Part shown: positions 1-8,787 of the stretch, piece after piece
Layout: every line of letters begins with the position of its first letter
How positions within the stretch are numbered: position 1 is the first letter of the stretch
Assembly (NCBI GenBank): GCA_002050165.1
Contig: MWSW01000018.1
Location: forward strand, 179,374 to 243,373
Direction: 5' to 3'
From: Candidatus Tepidiaquacellales bacterium OLB4/UTCHB1
Lineage (GTDB): Bacteria; Bacteroidota; Ignavibacteria; Tepidaquicellales; Tepidaquicellaceae
Length of the DNA stretch: 64,000 nucleotides
Notes under the pieces: generated by a model
What the model saw: only the letters and a program-made list of their open reading frames with translations
Told to the model about the DNA's origin: nothing
Database searches by the model: none
Made by a program: the position numbers and the translations under genes

Positions 1-222
1 GAACGAATCAATGGTGTATCAGTTGTCACGCCAGTGGCATCGCTGAGTAGCTATATTCGGTCGAGATAAGCGCTGAAAGCATCTAAGCGCGAAACTCGCC
101 TCAAGATTAATTATCCCTTCCTTCGGGAAATAAGACTCCAGAGAGATTATCTGGTAATAGGCTGCAGGTACAAGCATGGTAACATGTTTAGCCGAGCAGT
201 ACTAATAAGTCGAATGACTTGT
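1..222 (+). rRNA. 23S ribosomal RNA, 3' end (partial)
   Basis: The window opens inside a 23S rRNA gene. The segment around GTATCAGTTGTCACGCCAG and the tail AGTACTAATAAGTCGAATGA match the conserved last helices of bacterial 23S rRNA. The 3' end is placed at about 222, just before a T-rich run, but the exact processing site cannot be read. It precedes 5S rRNA by about 60 bases, the usual order of an rrn operon. The 5' part lies outside the window. Confidence 0.93.
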
Positions 223-280
223 CATTTTTTTTATTATTAGCTCAGATAGCATGCTGTAGCATCAATTATGTTTTATTTTT

Positions 281-398
<118 letters not shown>

Positions 399-404
399 TT
401 TTTT

Positions 405-438
405 AAAGCCGTTGCTTCCTGAAGTAACGGCTTTTTTT
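405..438 (+). terminator. rho-independent terminator of the rrn operon
   Basis: AAAGCCGTTGCTT (405-417) pairs with AAGTAACGGCTTT (422-434) around a CCTG tetraloop, with one G-U pair, and runs into a seven-T tract. It sits directly after 5S rRNA and before the tRNA-Arg promoter, so it most likely ends the rRNA transcript. Confidence 0.85.
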
Positions 439-451
439 ATAAAAATCTATA

Positions 452-482
452 TTGTATCATTTTTGTATTTAATATAATTTTA
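452..482 (+). promoter_or_regulatory. promoter of tRNA-Arg and the downstream genes
   Basis: TTG at 452-454 is followed after exactly 20 nt by TAATTTTA (475-482), seven of eight matches to the Bacteroidota -7 element TAnnTTTG. An overlapping TATAAT lies at 473-478. Transcription would start at about 487-490, at the tRNA 5' end. The geometry equals that found upstream of tRNA-Glu and of the atp operon in this window. The call is from sequence only. Confidence 0.5.
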
Positions 483-489
483 TTTCCCT

Positions 490-562
490 GCCCTCGTAGC
501 TCAGTGGATAGAGCAGTAGTTTCCTAAACTATTGGCCGGATGTTCGACTCATCCCGAGGGCG
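490..562 (+). tRNA. tRNA-Arg (anticodon CCU)
   Basis: A complete cloverleaf can be folded: acceptor GCCCTCG (490-496) with CGAGGGC (555-561), anticodon stem 516-520/528-532 with the seven-base loop TTCCTAA giving anticodon CCT (523-525), and T arm 538-542/550-554. The discriminator base is G562. CCA is not encoded, so it must be added by the CCA enzyme. An SDR open reading frame begins eight bases after the 3' end. Confidence 0.95.
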
Positions 563-570
563 CGTTTATT

Positions 571-1308
571 ATGTTAAAACCTACGGCTATTGTTACCGGT
601 GGAGTTAGAAGATTAGGAGGGGACATCTCTCTTTTTCTCTTGAAAAATGGATTTCGGGTTATTTCAATCTATAACTCTTCGGATGATCTGGTAAAAGAAA
701 ATTTTATTGAGCGTGCAAAGGTAATTTCTGATGATTACAAATTGATTCGATGTGATTTGAGATTTACCTCTGAAATTGTAAATTGCTTTGACGGTATTTT
801 CTTAAAATATCCGAATACGGAGCTTCTTGTCAATAATGCTGCAATTTTTGAAAAAAAAGATTTTTTGGAAATTGATGAGGAATTTTTTGATAAGACAATT
901 TCCATAAATCTAAAAGCAGTTTTCTTTTGCTCTCAACTTGCGGTTAAATATATGCTGAGACATGAAACTGATTTCCCGAAAAGAATTATTAATATTTCTT
1001 CGATAGGCGCTTTTGAAAACTGGAGCTCATTTATCCCTTATTCCATTTCTAAAGCTGGAGTGGTTAAATTTACCGAACAACTTGCAAAAAGATTTGCTCC
1101 GAAAATTTTGGTAAATTCAATAGCCCCAGGCATAATTATGATCGATGGAGATATGAATGAAAATGTTAATCTTACCGAAATAAAGAAATATCCAATGAAA
1201 CGGTTCGGCAAATCAGATGATATAACCGCATTGATCGGATATTTAACAGAAAAAAATAATTTTATAACTGGACAAACAATAAAAGTAGATGGCGGAAGAA
1301 CACTCTAA
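571..1308 (+). CDS. SDR oxidoreductase, pteridine reductase-like
   Basis: A 245-residue classical short-chain dehydrogenase/reductase. The cofactor motif near the N-terminus is TGGVRRLGG, fitting the TGxxxRxG pattern of pteridine reductases (PTR1/FolM) rather than the usual TGxxxGxG. NNAA follows in the middle, and the catalytic Ser and YSISK tetrad are present. The C-terminus has GQTIKVDGG, typical of the fold. The ATG at 571 is chosen because an upstream in-frame ATG (532) lies inside tRNA-Arg and adds only a non-homologous tail. The gene starts eight nt after the tRNA with no recognisable Shine-Dalgarno sequence, so it is probably co-transcribed with it. It overlaps the next gene by 20 nt. 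Reduction of dihydrobiopterin or dihydrofolate is inferred from the motif only. Confidence 0.82.
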   Translation: MLKPTAIVTGGVRRLGGDISLFLLKNGFRVISIYNSSDDLVKENFIERAKVISDDYKLIRCDLRFTSEIVNCFDGIFLKYPNTELLVNNAAIFEKKDFLEIDEEFFDKTISINLKAVFFCSQLAVKYMLRHETDFPKRIINISSIGAFENWSSFIPYSISKAGVVKFTEQLAKRFAPKILVNSIAPGIIMIDGDMNENVNLTEIKKYPMKRFGKSDDITALIGYLTEKNNFITGQTIKVDGGRTL

Positions 1309-2134
1309 AAAAAACAAACCACTCCCGAAAGCACCAAAAGCCTACAAGAATGACGCTTTCATGAACGCTCCCTCCGGCAGGTCTCTTAGAATACTTGCTG
1401 AATATTTTGAACCGCTTGAACGGTTTAAAAAATATAAAATAAATCACACCATAGTTTTCTTTGGGTCAGCGAGGATCAAATCTCGTGAAGAATCAATTAA
1501 CGAATACGAGAAAATAGAGCGAATGGTTGAGTATAGTCCCAATGATGATCAACTAAAAGTTTCACTTGAAAAAGCAAAGCGGCAGATTGAGATATCCAGA
1601 TATTATCAGGATACGGAAGAGCTTTCTTACAGATTAACCAAATGGGCGATGGGTCTTAAAAAACCAAACAAATTTGTTGTTTGTTCTGGTGGAGGTCCGG
1701 GCATTATGGAAGCTGCAAATCGCGGTGCGTCGAGAGCTAAAGGTTTCTCAATGGGTTTGAATATTTCACTCCCATTTGAACAATTCCCAAATCCTTATAT
1801 TTCGCCTGAATTAAATTTTGAGTTTCATTATTTCTTTATGAGGAAATTCTGGTTTGCTTATCTGGCGAAAGTTCTTGTTATCATGCCCGGCGGGTTTGGT
1901 ACGCTTGATGAATTATTCGAAATCCTTACATTGATACAAACGGAAAAGTTAAGGAAAAAAATTACTGTACTCATTTATGGAACAGACTATTGGGAAAATA
2001 TAATCAACATCGAGAAGATGTCCGAATATGGCACAATCTCGGTCGAGGATCTGGACCTTTTTCATTACGCTGATAATGTTGATGATGCTTTTGATATATT
2101 AACTGAAAGTCTCAATCAAAATTATGTGACGTAG
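1289..2134 (+). CDS. LOG family protein (TIGR00730, lysine decarboxylase-like fold)
   Basis: A 281-residue Rossmann-fold protein with the two signatures of the LOG/YvdD group: GGGPGIMEAANRGA in the middle and PGGFGTLDE further on. Family members hydrolyse cytokinin or purine nucleoside 5'-monophosphates to the free base and ribose 5-phosphate. The older 'lysine decarboxylase' label is not supported by such motifs. It is longer than the usual 190-240 residues, with about 50 extra N-terminal residues and a helical charged insert (about residues 68-105). The ATG at 1289 overlaps the SDR end by 20 nt. A shorter start at the methionine at residue 25 is possible. It is followed one base later by yicC. 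Confidence 0.85.
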   Translation: MAEEHSKKNKPLPKAPKAYKNDAFMNAPSGRSLRILAEYFEPLERFKKYKINHTIVFFGSARIKSREESINEYEKIERMVEYSPNDDQLKVSLEKAKRQIEISRYYQDTEELSYRLTKWAMGLKKPNKFVVCSGGGPGIMEAANRGASRAKGFSMGLNISLPFEQFPNPYISPELNFEFHYFFMRKFWFAYLAKVLVIMPGGFGTLDELFEILTLIQTEKLRKKITVLIYGTDYWENIINIEKMSEYGTISVEDLDLFHYADNVDDAFDILTESLNQNYVT

Positions 2135-2135
2135 A

Positions 2136-3017
2136 ATGATTGTTAGCATGACAGGCTTCGGGCGAGCGGAGGGGGAATTAAATGGAAGGGTTTATCAGGT
2201 AGAAGTGAAATCTGTTAATAGCAGGTTCCTTGAGTTGATATTGCGCCTCCCAAAGTCCCTTGAACCGCTTGAAATTAATTTAAGAAATTTTATTAAAAAA
2301 TATTTTTCGCGGGGAAAAGTGTCAGTCAGTATTTCCATTGTTAATGGTTCTGAAGATAACGGTCAACAAATGCTTGATCCAGAAAAGCTAAAGTTCTATG
2401 TTGATATCTTAAAGCAATTGAGAAAAAAAATTAATTCGAAAGAAAGGATTAAACTTGACCATATTTTGAAGTTTGAAGATGTCATAACATTTGATCAAAA
2501 GGAAGAGATGAATGATGATAAGGAAGAATTTATTTATGAAGTTGTGAGAGATGCATTAGAAAATCTGAATGCGATGAAAAAGCAAGAAGGCGAATTTTTG
2601 AAAACGGATATTTTGCAAAGAATAGAATCTATAAGGTCTGAGAGTAAAACGATATTTGGCATGTATTCCGATAATTATAATTTTCAAAAGGAAAAACTTA
2701 TTAATAAAGTTAACACAATAATAAAAGACCCGTCAAAAATTGATGATAAAAGGATTGAGTTTGAAATTGCGATGCTCAGTGAAAAATTTGATATAACTGA
2801 AGAAATTACCAGAATTGAAAGTCACGTTCAGTATTTCATTGATCATGTAAATTCACCTGAACATTCGGGTAGAAGATTGAATTTTTTAATTCAGGAGCTC
2901 AACCGTGAAGCAAATACAATTGCATCAAAATCCGGTGATGCAATTATTTCACAAAAAGTAACATTTATTAAGGAAGAGCTCGAAAAGATTCGGGAACAAG
3001 TACAGAATATTGAATAA
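2136..3017 (+). CDS. yicC: YicC/YloC family endoribonuclease
   Basis: A 293-residue protein, normal for the family. It opens with the family signature SMTGFGRAEG, followed by VEVKSVNSRFLE, and ends with a helical C-terminal domain containing GRRLNFLIQELNRE and the typical SKSGD segment. YicC-type proteins are endoribonucleases that act on RNA and influence small-RNA turnover in enterobacteria. It is directly joined to gmk (stop and start adjacent), a pairing conserved in many bacteria. Confidence 0.93.
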   Translation: MIVSMTGFGRAEGELNGRVYQVEVKSVNSRFLELILRLPKSLEPLEINLRNFIKKYFSRGKVSVSISIVNGSEDNGQQMLDPEKLKFYVDILKQLRKKINSKERIKLDHILKFEDVITFDQKEEMNDDKEEFIYEVVRDALENLNAMKKQEGEFLKTDILQRIESIRSESKTIFGMYSDNYNFQKEKLINKVNTIIKDPSKIDDKRIEFEIAMLSEKFDITEEITRIESHVQYFIDHVNSPEHSGRRLNFLIQELNREANTIASKSGDAIISQKVTFIKEELEKIREQVQNIE

Positions 3018-3572
3018 ATGCTATTAGTAATCTCAGCGCCTTCAGGTGCAGGAAAAACATCTATTGTCAGAAAATTGGTTGAAAATAACCCGGATCTTAA
3101 ATTTTCAGTTTCAGCGACAACCCGAGCTAAGAGACCCGGTGAAGTTCACGGTAAAGATTATTACTTCTTGTCAATGCAGGATTTTGAAGATAAGATTAAA
3201 AGGAATGAACTGATTGAGTACGAGAAAATTTACGATCAAAATTATTACGGTACATTGAAAACAATAATTGATGACTCACATTTGAAGAATGAAAATATTA
3301 TTTTTGATGTTGATGTAAATGGCGGGCTCAACATAAAAAAAATATACGGCTCAAACGCAATTACAGTATTTATTCAACCTCCGGATATTCAGACACTGAT
3401 AGAGCGTTTAAAGTCAAGAAACACTGAAAGCGAGATTGAATTAAATAAACGAGTTGCCCGGGCGGAGATGGAGCTTACGAAAGCAAACCTTTTTGATTAC
3501 ATTGTTGTGAACGAAGATTTGAATGAAGCAGTAAAAAAAGTTCAGGAAATTTACAATAAATATAAAACATAA
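3018..3572 (+). CDS. gmk: guanylate kinase
   Basis: A 184-residue P-loop kinase converting GMP and ATP to GDP and ADP in the cytoplasm. The Walker A motif SAPSGAGKTSIV lies at residues 6-17, and the GMP-binding segment TTRAKRPGEVHGKDYYF follows at about 34-51. The length is slightly below that of the E. coli enzyme (207). The ATG abuts the yicC stop codon, implying translational coupling. Confidence 0.96.
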   Translation: MLLVISAPSGAGKTSIVRKLVENNPDLKFSVSATTRAKRPGEVHGKDYYFLSMQDFEDKIKRNELIEYEKIYDQNYYGTLKTIIDDSHLKNENIIFDVDVNGGLNIKKIYGSNAITVFIQPPDIQTLIERLKSRNTESEIELNKRVARAEMELTKANLFDYIVVNEDLNEAVKKVQEIYNKYKT

Positions 3573-3583
3573 CGGAGTAAATA

Positions 3584-3874
3584 ATGCCAATTCAAACGTT
3601 AGATATAGAGAACTTTGAATCTAAGGCTGAGAACCTTTATGAAGCGGTTGTCATAGTTTCTAAAAGGTCAAAGCAGATTAACGATGAAGTTAAAATTGAA
3701 TTAAGTAAAAGGTTGGAGCCGGTTATTGCAAAGAATACTGAGAACGATACAGTTATGAATCTAGACAAACTTGATATTTCATTGGAATTCGAGGCTCGTC
3801 AAAAACCCGCTCACCAGGCAATCAGCGATTGGTTGAACGGCGATTTAACTTTCAGGTACAAAGAAGATAATTAA
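3584..3874 (+). CDS. rpoZ: DNA-directed RNA polymerase omega subunit
   Basis: A 96-residue protein placed between gmk and coaBC, the classic position of rpoZ. It has the Bacteroidota/Chlorobi form of the omega fold: an N-terminal segment leading to LYEAVVIVSKRSKQIN, which corresponds to the conserved helix with Arg and Gln that contacts beta-prime, and a later AHQAISDWLNGDL helix. Omega assists assembly and stability of RNA polymerase. A short AACGGAG stretch precedes the ATG. The family assignment rests partly on gene order because omega is short and divergent. Confidence 0.86.
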   Translation: MPIQTLDIENFESKAENLYEAVVIVSKRSKQINDEVKIELSKRLEPVIAKNTENDTVMNLDKLDISLEFEARQKPAHQAISDWLNGDLTFRYKEDN

Positions 3875-3875
3875 T

Positions 3876-5087
3876 GTGCTTAAGGGGAAAAAAATATTAG
3901 TAGGTGTCAGCGGAGGAATCGCTGCTTACAAAATTTGTACCCTTATCAGATTATTAAAAAAGGCGGATGCAGATGTCAGGGTTTTAATGACACCCTCCGC
4001 CGTTAATTTTATCTCACCACTAACTCTTTCAGTCCTTTCAGGTAACGATGTGCACATCAATTTTTTTTCAGATGTGTCAGAAACTAATACGGTAATAAAT
4101 GCTGAGACATCTCACGTATATCTTGCACTCTGGGCAGATTTGTTTGTAATAGCTCCTGCTACTTTGAATACAATTTCAAAAGCGGTAAATGGAATTACTG
4201 ACAATTTACTTTTAGCCACTCTATTTTCATCCCGAAGTCCGGTTATCTTCGTCCCGGCTATGGATCACGATATGCTTGTTCATCCGGTTACACAAAAAAA
4301 TTTCGAGTCTTTACTTTCGTTGGGATATGATCTCATTCAACCTGAAGAAGGGGAGTTAGCAAGCGGATTAACAGGTTACGGGAGAATGGCTGAGCCTGAT
4401 ACCATCTTTAACCGGATTCTATCAAAATTTGAAACTCAGACAGATCTCGCTGGCAAAAAAATCATTGTTACTGCTGGTCCGACTCATGAGTACATTGACA
4501 GGGTTCGTTATATTTCGAATCCTTCTTCAGGGAAAATGGGGTTCGAATTGGCTCGGGCAGCATCAGTGCGTGGAGCAAATGTTGTTCTAATTTCGGGACC
4601 GGTAGGACTTCCGGATATTCAAGATGTTAAACGAATCAATGTAGTTTCTGCTGATGAAATGTTAAGCAAAATTCAAGAAAACTTAATCGGAACGGATGTT
4701 GTGATAATGTCAGCTGCTGTTGAAGATCTTAAACCTGTTTCACCGGTGAAAGAAAAAATTAAAAAGGATAAACTAAACGATCGCTTCAGTATAGACTTTG
4801 AGAAAACAGTCGATATTTTACATTATCTCGGTAAACACAAGGAAGGTTTTAAGTTGATCGGGTTTGCAGTTGAGACCGAAAATACGGTTGATAATGCACG
4901 ACGTAAGCTTGAAACTAAAAATCTCGATATGATAGTTCTTAATAATCCGAATGAAAAGGGTGCAGGTTTCAGGACAGATACTAACATCGTTACATTGATT
5001 ACAAGTTCGGAAGAATTGAAATTACAAATTATGAGCAAATATCAGGTCGCAAATGCGATACTTGATAAATTACTTTTAATGCGCTAA
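3876..5087 (+). CDS. coaBC: bifunctional phosphopantothenoylcysteine decarboxylase / phosphopantothenate-cysteine ligase
   Basis: A 403-residue CoaBC of normal length catalysing two steps of coenzyme A synthesis. The N-terminal FMN-dependent CoaC half (1-180) has GVSGGIAAYK, the SHVYLALWAD segment with the catalytic His (His80), and APAT. The C-terminal CoaB half has AGPTHEYID and ISNPSSGKMG. Two CoaC positions differ from E. coli Dfp: the PxMN Asn is Asp130 (PAMDHDM), and the catalytic Cys in the ACGDIG loop is Ser163 (LASGLTGYGRM). I believe such variants recur in Bacteroidota, but this was not checked. The start is GTG at 3876; the ATG two bases earlier is in a frame that stops at once. 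Confidence 0.94.
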   Translation: MLKGKKILVGVSGGIAAYKICTLIRLLKKADADVRVLMTPSAVNFISPLTLSVLSGNDVHINFFSDVSETNTVINAETSHVYLALWADLFVIAPATLNTISKAVNGITDNLLLATLFSSRSPVIFVPAMDHDMLVHPVTQKNFESLLSLGYDLIQPEEGELASGLTGYGRMAEPDTIFNRILSKFETQTDLAGKKIIVTAGPTHEYIDRVRYISNPSSGKMGFELARAASVRGANVVLISGPVGLPDIQDVKRINVVSADEMLSKIQENLIGTDVVIMSAAVEDLKPVSPVKEKIKKDKLNDRFSIDFEKTVDILHYLGKHKEGFKLIGFAVETENTVDNARRKLETKNLDMIVLNNPNEKGAGFRTDTNIVTLITSSEELKLQIMSKYQVANAILDKLLLMR

Positions 5088-5117
5088 GTTCTTATTACTC
5101 ATCTTACAGTTTCATTA

Positions 5118-5867
5118 ATGGAAGAAATCTTAAAAGCTATATCAGGTTATTTATCTTTCAGGAATGATTACGATTCTTTTCTGCTTTATGCTAATGAAAT
5201 TAGAGGTGAAAATTCTGGTTACAATTTTAACGACAATAGGTTAAACCCTGATATTTTTATGGAAACATCAGAATCCCGGAATATGCAATACAATTGGACA
5301 ACGAGCAAAAGTATTGATGAATTAGAATCTAATATCAGAAATTGTATGAAGTGCAAATTAGGTGCAACCAGAAAAAAATTTGTTTTCGGTTCGGGTAATC
5401 CGAACGCTGATATTGTTGTTGTCGGTGAAGCACCGGGTGCGGATGAGGATGAACAAGGGCTTCCGTTTGTCGGGAGGGCTGGGCAATTGCTGACAAAGAT
5501 TCTTGCGTCAATTGAATTGGAACGGGATCAGGTTTATATTTGCAACATTCTCAAATGCAGACCGCCGGGTAACAGGAATCCAGAAATTGATGAAATAGAA
5601 AGTTGTGAACCGTATTTAAAAAAACAAATTGAACTCATTAATCCAAAACTGATTCTTGCACTGGGAAAATTTGCAGCGCAAACTTTGCTCCAAACTAAAC
5701 AACCGCTCGGTAAACTCCGTGAAACATTGCATGACTATCAAGGTGTTAAAACTATTGTAACCTTCCACCCTGCAGCATTGCTTAGAAATCCAAATTGGAA
5801 AATATTAACCTGGGCTGATGTTAAATTTTTAAGGAAAGAATACGATAAAATTTTACAAAATGGCTAA
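5118..5867 (+). CDS. uracil-DNA glycosylase, family 4 (4Fe-4S)
   Basis: A 249-residue DNA repair enzyme that excises uracil from DNA. Family 4 motif A is [20 protein letters not shown] and motif B is [12 protein letters not shown]. Cys76 and Cys79 (CMKC), with Cys147 and Cys163 (or Cys142), are the likely iron-sulfur ligands. About 65 N-terminal residues precede the catalytic core and resemble no domain I recognise; such extensions occur in related UDGs. It overlaps dnaB by 8 nt, suggesting joint expression with the replicative helicase. Confidence 0.92.
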   Translation: MEEILKAISGYLSFRNDYDSFLLYANEIRGENSGYNFNDNRLNPDIFMETSESRNMQYNWTTSKSIDELESNIRNCMKCKLGATRKKFVFGSGNPNADIVVVGEAPGADEDEQGLPFVGRAGQLLTKILASIELERDQVYICNILKCRPPGNRNPEIDEIESCEPYLKKQIELINPKLILALGKFAAQTLLQTKQPLGKLRETLHDYQGVKTIVTFHPAALLRNPNWKILTWADVKFLRKEYDKILQNG

Positions 5868-7323
5868 GAAGAGATCGCAACAGAAAGAGATCATTACTTT
5901 AAATGAAAACTTTGATTTTAAAACTGACAGATTACCACCTCAGGCGATTGACGTCGAACAAAGAGTCCTTGGCGCAATTTTAATTGATAATCTTGCGTAT
6001 CTTCAATCAAAAGATATCCTGAAACCTGAATATTTCTATGTTTCGAAACACGGAATAATATATTCTGCGATAACAAATCTTGAAGCGAAGAATGAACCCA
6101 TTGATTGTGTTTCAGTTAAATTAGAGCTTGAACGAATGGGGTCGTTAAATGAAGTAGGTAATAGCGACTATCTGATTGACCTTACGGGTATGGTTTCTTC
6201 ATCCGCGAATATTGAATACTACTCAAGGATAATATACGAGAAATATGTTTTGCGTCAATTGATTCATATTTCATCATCAATTGTTGACAAAGCGTTTGAT
6301 TCATCAATGAACCCGTTTCAGCTTATTGGAGAGGCGGAGAACAAACTATTGGATGTATCAAATGCGCTTTCCAAAAAGCAAGCTGTGAAGCTCTCAAGTG
6401 AAATTTCTAATGTCGTTGAAGAGATTGGAGAACTGATTCATAAGAAGGGTACTATTACCGGAGTTCAAACAGGTTATCATAAGCTGGATGATTTAACTTC
6501 CGGTTTGCAAAAATCCGAGTTAATCATTATAGCGGGGCGACCTTCACACGGGAAAACAGCATTTGCAATGAATATCGCACGAAATGCAGCCATTGATAGC
6601 GGGAAAAGTGTTGGGATTTTCAGTCTTGAAATGAGCACTCGTGAGTTAATAATCAGGTTGCTCTCAAAGGAAGCGCGGGTTGACGGTAAAAAGCTCAAGG
6701 CAGGCAGATGTTCCACTGAGGAATGGAGTAGGATTCAAACTACTTTCCACAGATTGAAAGTGAATCTCTTTATTGATGACTCGAGTGAATTAACAATTCA
6801 CGAACTGAGGGCTAAAGCTAAAAGGATGTATAATGATTACAAGATTGATCTGCTTGTCGTTGATTACCTACAACTTGTCAGAGGGTCTGGGAGTGCAGAG
6901 AGGAGAGATCTTGAAGTAGCTGAGGTCTCAAGGGGCTTAAAAGCATTAGCAAAAGACCTCAATATTCCTGTACTCGCCTGCGCGCAGTTAAATCGTGGTA
7001 TTGAAGCACGTGGTAAAGAGAAACGCCCACAACTTGCAGATTTAAGGGAATCCGGTGCTTTGGAACAGGATGCGGACGTAGTAATTTTTGTACATAGACA
7101 AGTAATGAATATGAAGCGTGATCCAAACAATCCTGAATATGAAGATTTAAAGAGACGTGCTGACATAATTATCGGGAAGCAACGGAACGGACCAATAGAT
7201 GACCTTGAGCTGAAATTTATTAGTGAGTTTGCTTCATTTGAAAACCCTGAAACACATCCTCGTTTAGATATGGAATTGATAGATGCACAGGTGGATAAAG
7301 TACATGACGAAGAACCTTTTTGA
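5860..7323 (+). CDS. dnaB: replicative DNA helicase DnaB
   Basis: A 487-residue hexameric 5'-3' replicative helicase. The N-terminal DnaB domain starts at PPQAIDVEQRVLGA, followed by a linker and the RecA-like domain with Walker A GRPSHGKTAF, a Walker B region LLVVDYLQLV and the DnaB motif LRESGALEQDADV. No intein is present: the Walker A and DYLQL blocks, common intein sites, are intact. It is the last gene of the + strand run that starts at tRNA-Arg and ends opposite the convergent GNAT gene. Confidence 0.97.
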   Translation: MAKKRSQQKEIITLNENFDFKTDRLPPQAIDVEQRVLGAILIDNLAYLQSKDILKPEYFYVSKHGIIYSAITNLEAKNEPIDCVSVKLELERMGSLNEVGNSDYLIDLTGMVSSSANIEYYSRIIYEKYVLRQLIHISSSIVDKAFDSSMNPFQLIGEAENKLLDVSNALSKKQAVKLSSEISNVVEEIGELIHKKGTITGVQTGYHKLDDLTSGLQKSELIIIAGRPSHGKTAFAMNIARNAAIDSGKSVGIFSLEMSTRELIIRLLSKEARVDGKKLKAGRCSTEEWSRIQTTFHRLKVNLFIDDSSELTIHELRAKAKRMYNDYKIDLLVVDYLQLVRGSGSAERRDLEVAEVSRGLKALAKDLNIPVLACAQLNRGIEARGKEKRPQLADLRESGALEQDADVVIFVHRQVMNMKRDPNNPEYEDLKRRADIIIGKQRNGPIDDLELKFISEFASFENPETHPRLDMELIDAQVDKVHDEEPF

Positions 7324-7380
7324 CAAATTTAAGATAACGACTTTTTGTCCGATTGCAGAATCTCAGAATAGCAATTAATC

Positions 7381-7836
7381 TTAATCCAGCACTAACCTAT
7401 AATAGGTCCATTCATCCAACGGGTTTGCCCCGATTTTTTCATAGAATTTGATAGCATTTTTATTCCAGTTTAGTACGCACCATTCCATCCTGCTGCACCT
7501 GTTTTTCTTTGCAATTCTGATTAGTTGTTTAAAAATACGTTGTCCGATTCCATGCGAGCGATACAAGTTCGAAACGTAAATATCTTCCAGATACAAAGTT
7601 TTTCTTGCTCTAAAAGTTGAGTAAGTATAAAAATAGAAAGCGTATGCAAGAATATTTTGATAATTTTCCGCTACAAGAATTTCGAATGGTGGATTAATCG
7701 AGAATGCATCTTTAATTAATCTCCTACAGGCAAGTTTATCAGGTGGTTCGAGTTTCTCAAATTCCGCAAGCTCTTTTATTAATCTGATTATTTCCGAAGA
7801 ATCAGATTTATCAGCTTTTCTAATAGTAACTTTCAA
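7381..7836 (-). CDS. GNAT family N-acetyltransferase, SSAT/thialysine-type
   Basis: A 151-residue single-domain acetyltransferase. The acetyl-CoA binding motif is YRSHGIGQRIFKQL (Q/RxxGxG/A), preceded by LYLEDIYVSNLYR. The C-terminal part has MEWCVLNWNKNAIKFYEKIGA. This pattern is close to the spermidine/spermine (SSAT) and thialysine N-acetyltransferases. The substrate is probably a polyamine or amino acid amine, but that is inference. It lies alone on the - strand between two + strand runs, convergent with dnaB and divergent from the DUF1460 gene. Confidence 0.85.
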   Translation of the reverse strand: MKVTIRKADKSDSSEIIRLIKELAEFEKLEPPDKLACRRLIKDAFSINPPFEILVAENYQNILAYAFYFYTYSTFRARKTLYLEDIYVSNLYRSHGIGQRIFKQLIRIAKKNRCSRMEWCVLNWNKNAIKFYEKIGANPLDEWTYYRLVLD

Positions 7837-7904
7837 AATGAGGTTTGAAATTAAGTTCTTATCAAGTTAAAAATTTCTTATTTTTATCAAAAGACATTAA
7901 AAAA

Positions 7905-8786
7905 ATGAAATTCATAAAAACGCTGAAATTTGTTGTTCCGCTAATTTTGTTCGTTATCAATTCATCGAACCAATGTGTTGCATTCGGGAAAATTTTATTT
8001 GATGATATTGAAGAAGCAGAATGTAAAAAGATTCTGAAATCATTTGACGGTAGTTTGGCAAAGTTACCGATGAGTGAATTAATTGTTGAAGTCGGGAAAA
8101 AGTTTCTTGGTACAGAGTATGTTGGTGGCACACTCGATAAAAATATAAAATCCGAAGGTCTGATTATAATGGTTACCGGTTTGGATTGTGTTACATTTGT
8201 TGAAAATGTGCTTGTTATGTCAAGGTTAATCAAATTAAATAAATTGACTTTTGAAGATTATAAAAATGAATTAACCAAAGTACGGTACCGGAATGGGGTT
8301 ATTGACGGATATCCATCGAGGCTACATTATTTCACGGATTGGATTTATGATAACCAGCAAAAAGGTATTGTAAGCGATATAACCGAATCAATAGGAGGAA
8401 TTCCTTACGACAAAAGAATAAACTTTATGTCGAGTCACGTTAACTCTTACAAGCAACTTCAAAACAATCCCGATTATTTACATCAAATGGAATTAATTGA
8501 GGATAATTTAAATACCAGACAATTATTCTACATTCCCAAGCAACAATTGAAGTCATATTATGACAATCTTCAAAACGGAGATATCATCGCAACCACGACT
8601 AATATTGACGGGCTTGATGTAACTCACACAGGGCTTGTTTTTAAGGAGAACGGGCGAACTTACTTTATGCACGCAAATATAAAAACCAAAGAGGTTATGA
8701 TTACAAACGACGAGTTACAGGAGTATCTGATGAGTAACAGTAAACAAACTGGTGTAATTGTAGCACGTCCTTTTGAAATAGAATAA
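7905..8786 (+). CDS. DUF1460 protein, N-acetylmuramoyl-L-alanine amidase-like, exported
   Basis: The 293-residue product begins with a signal peptide (Lys-rich start, hydrophobic core FVVPLILFVI). DUF1460 features include GTEYVGGTLD, the TGLDCVTFVEN block with the likely catalytic Cys, and a C-terminal TTTNIDGLDVTHTGLV with the likely His. This is an NlpC/P60-like papain fold thought to act on peptidoglycan in the periplasm. The ATG at 7905 is preferred over a TTG at 7845, since it puts the signal peptide at the N-terminus. A weak -7-like TATTTTTA lies at 7879-7886. It heads a run with plsY. Confidence 0.85.
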   Translation: MKFIKTLKFVVPLILFVINSSNQCVAFGKILFDDIEEAECKKILKSFDGSLAKLPMSELIVEVGKKFLGTEYVGGTLDKNIKSEGLIIMVTGLDCVTFVENVLVMSRLIKLNKLTFEDYKNELTKVRYRNGVIDGYPSRLHYFTDWIYDNQQKGIVSDITESIGGIPYDKRINFMSSHVNSYKQLQNNPDYLHQMELIEDNLNTRQLFYIPKQQLKSYYDNLQNGDIIATTTNIDGLDVTHTGLVFKENGRTYFMHANIKTKEVMITNDELQEYLMSNSKQTGVIVARPFEIE

Positions 8787-8787
8787 A

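Noticed and set aside
1289-2134. Lysine decarboxylase activity for the LOG-family protein
   Set aside because: PGGxGTxxE proteins of this family are nucleoside monophosphate phosphoribohydrolases; no PLP-binding lysine motif is present.
5860-7323. Possible intein in dnaB
   Set aside because: The usual insertion points (Walker A and the DYLQL region) are intact and the protein has normal length.
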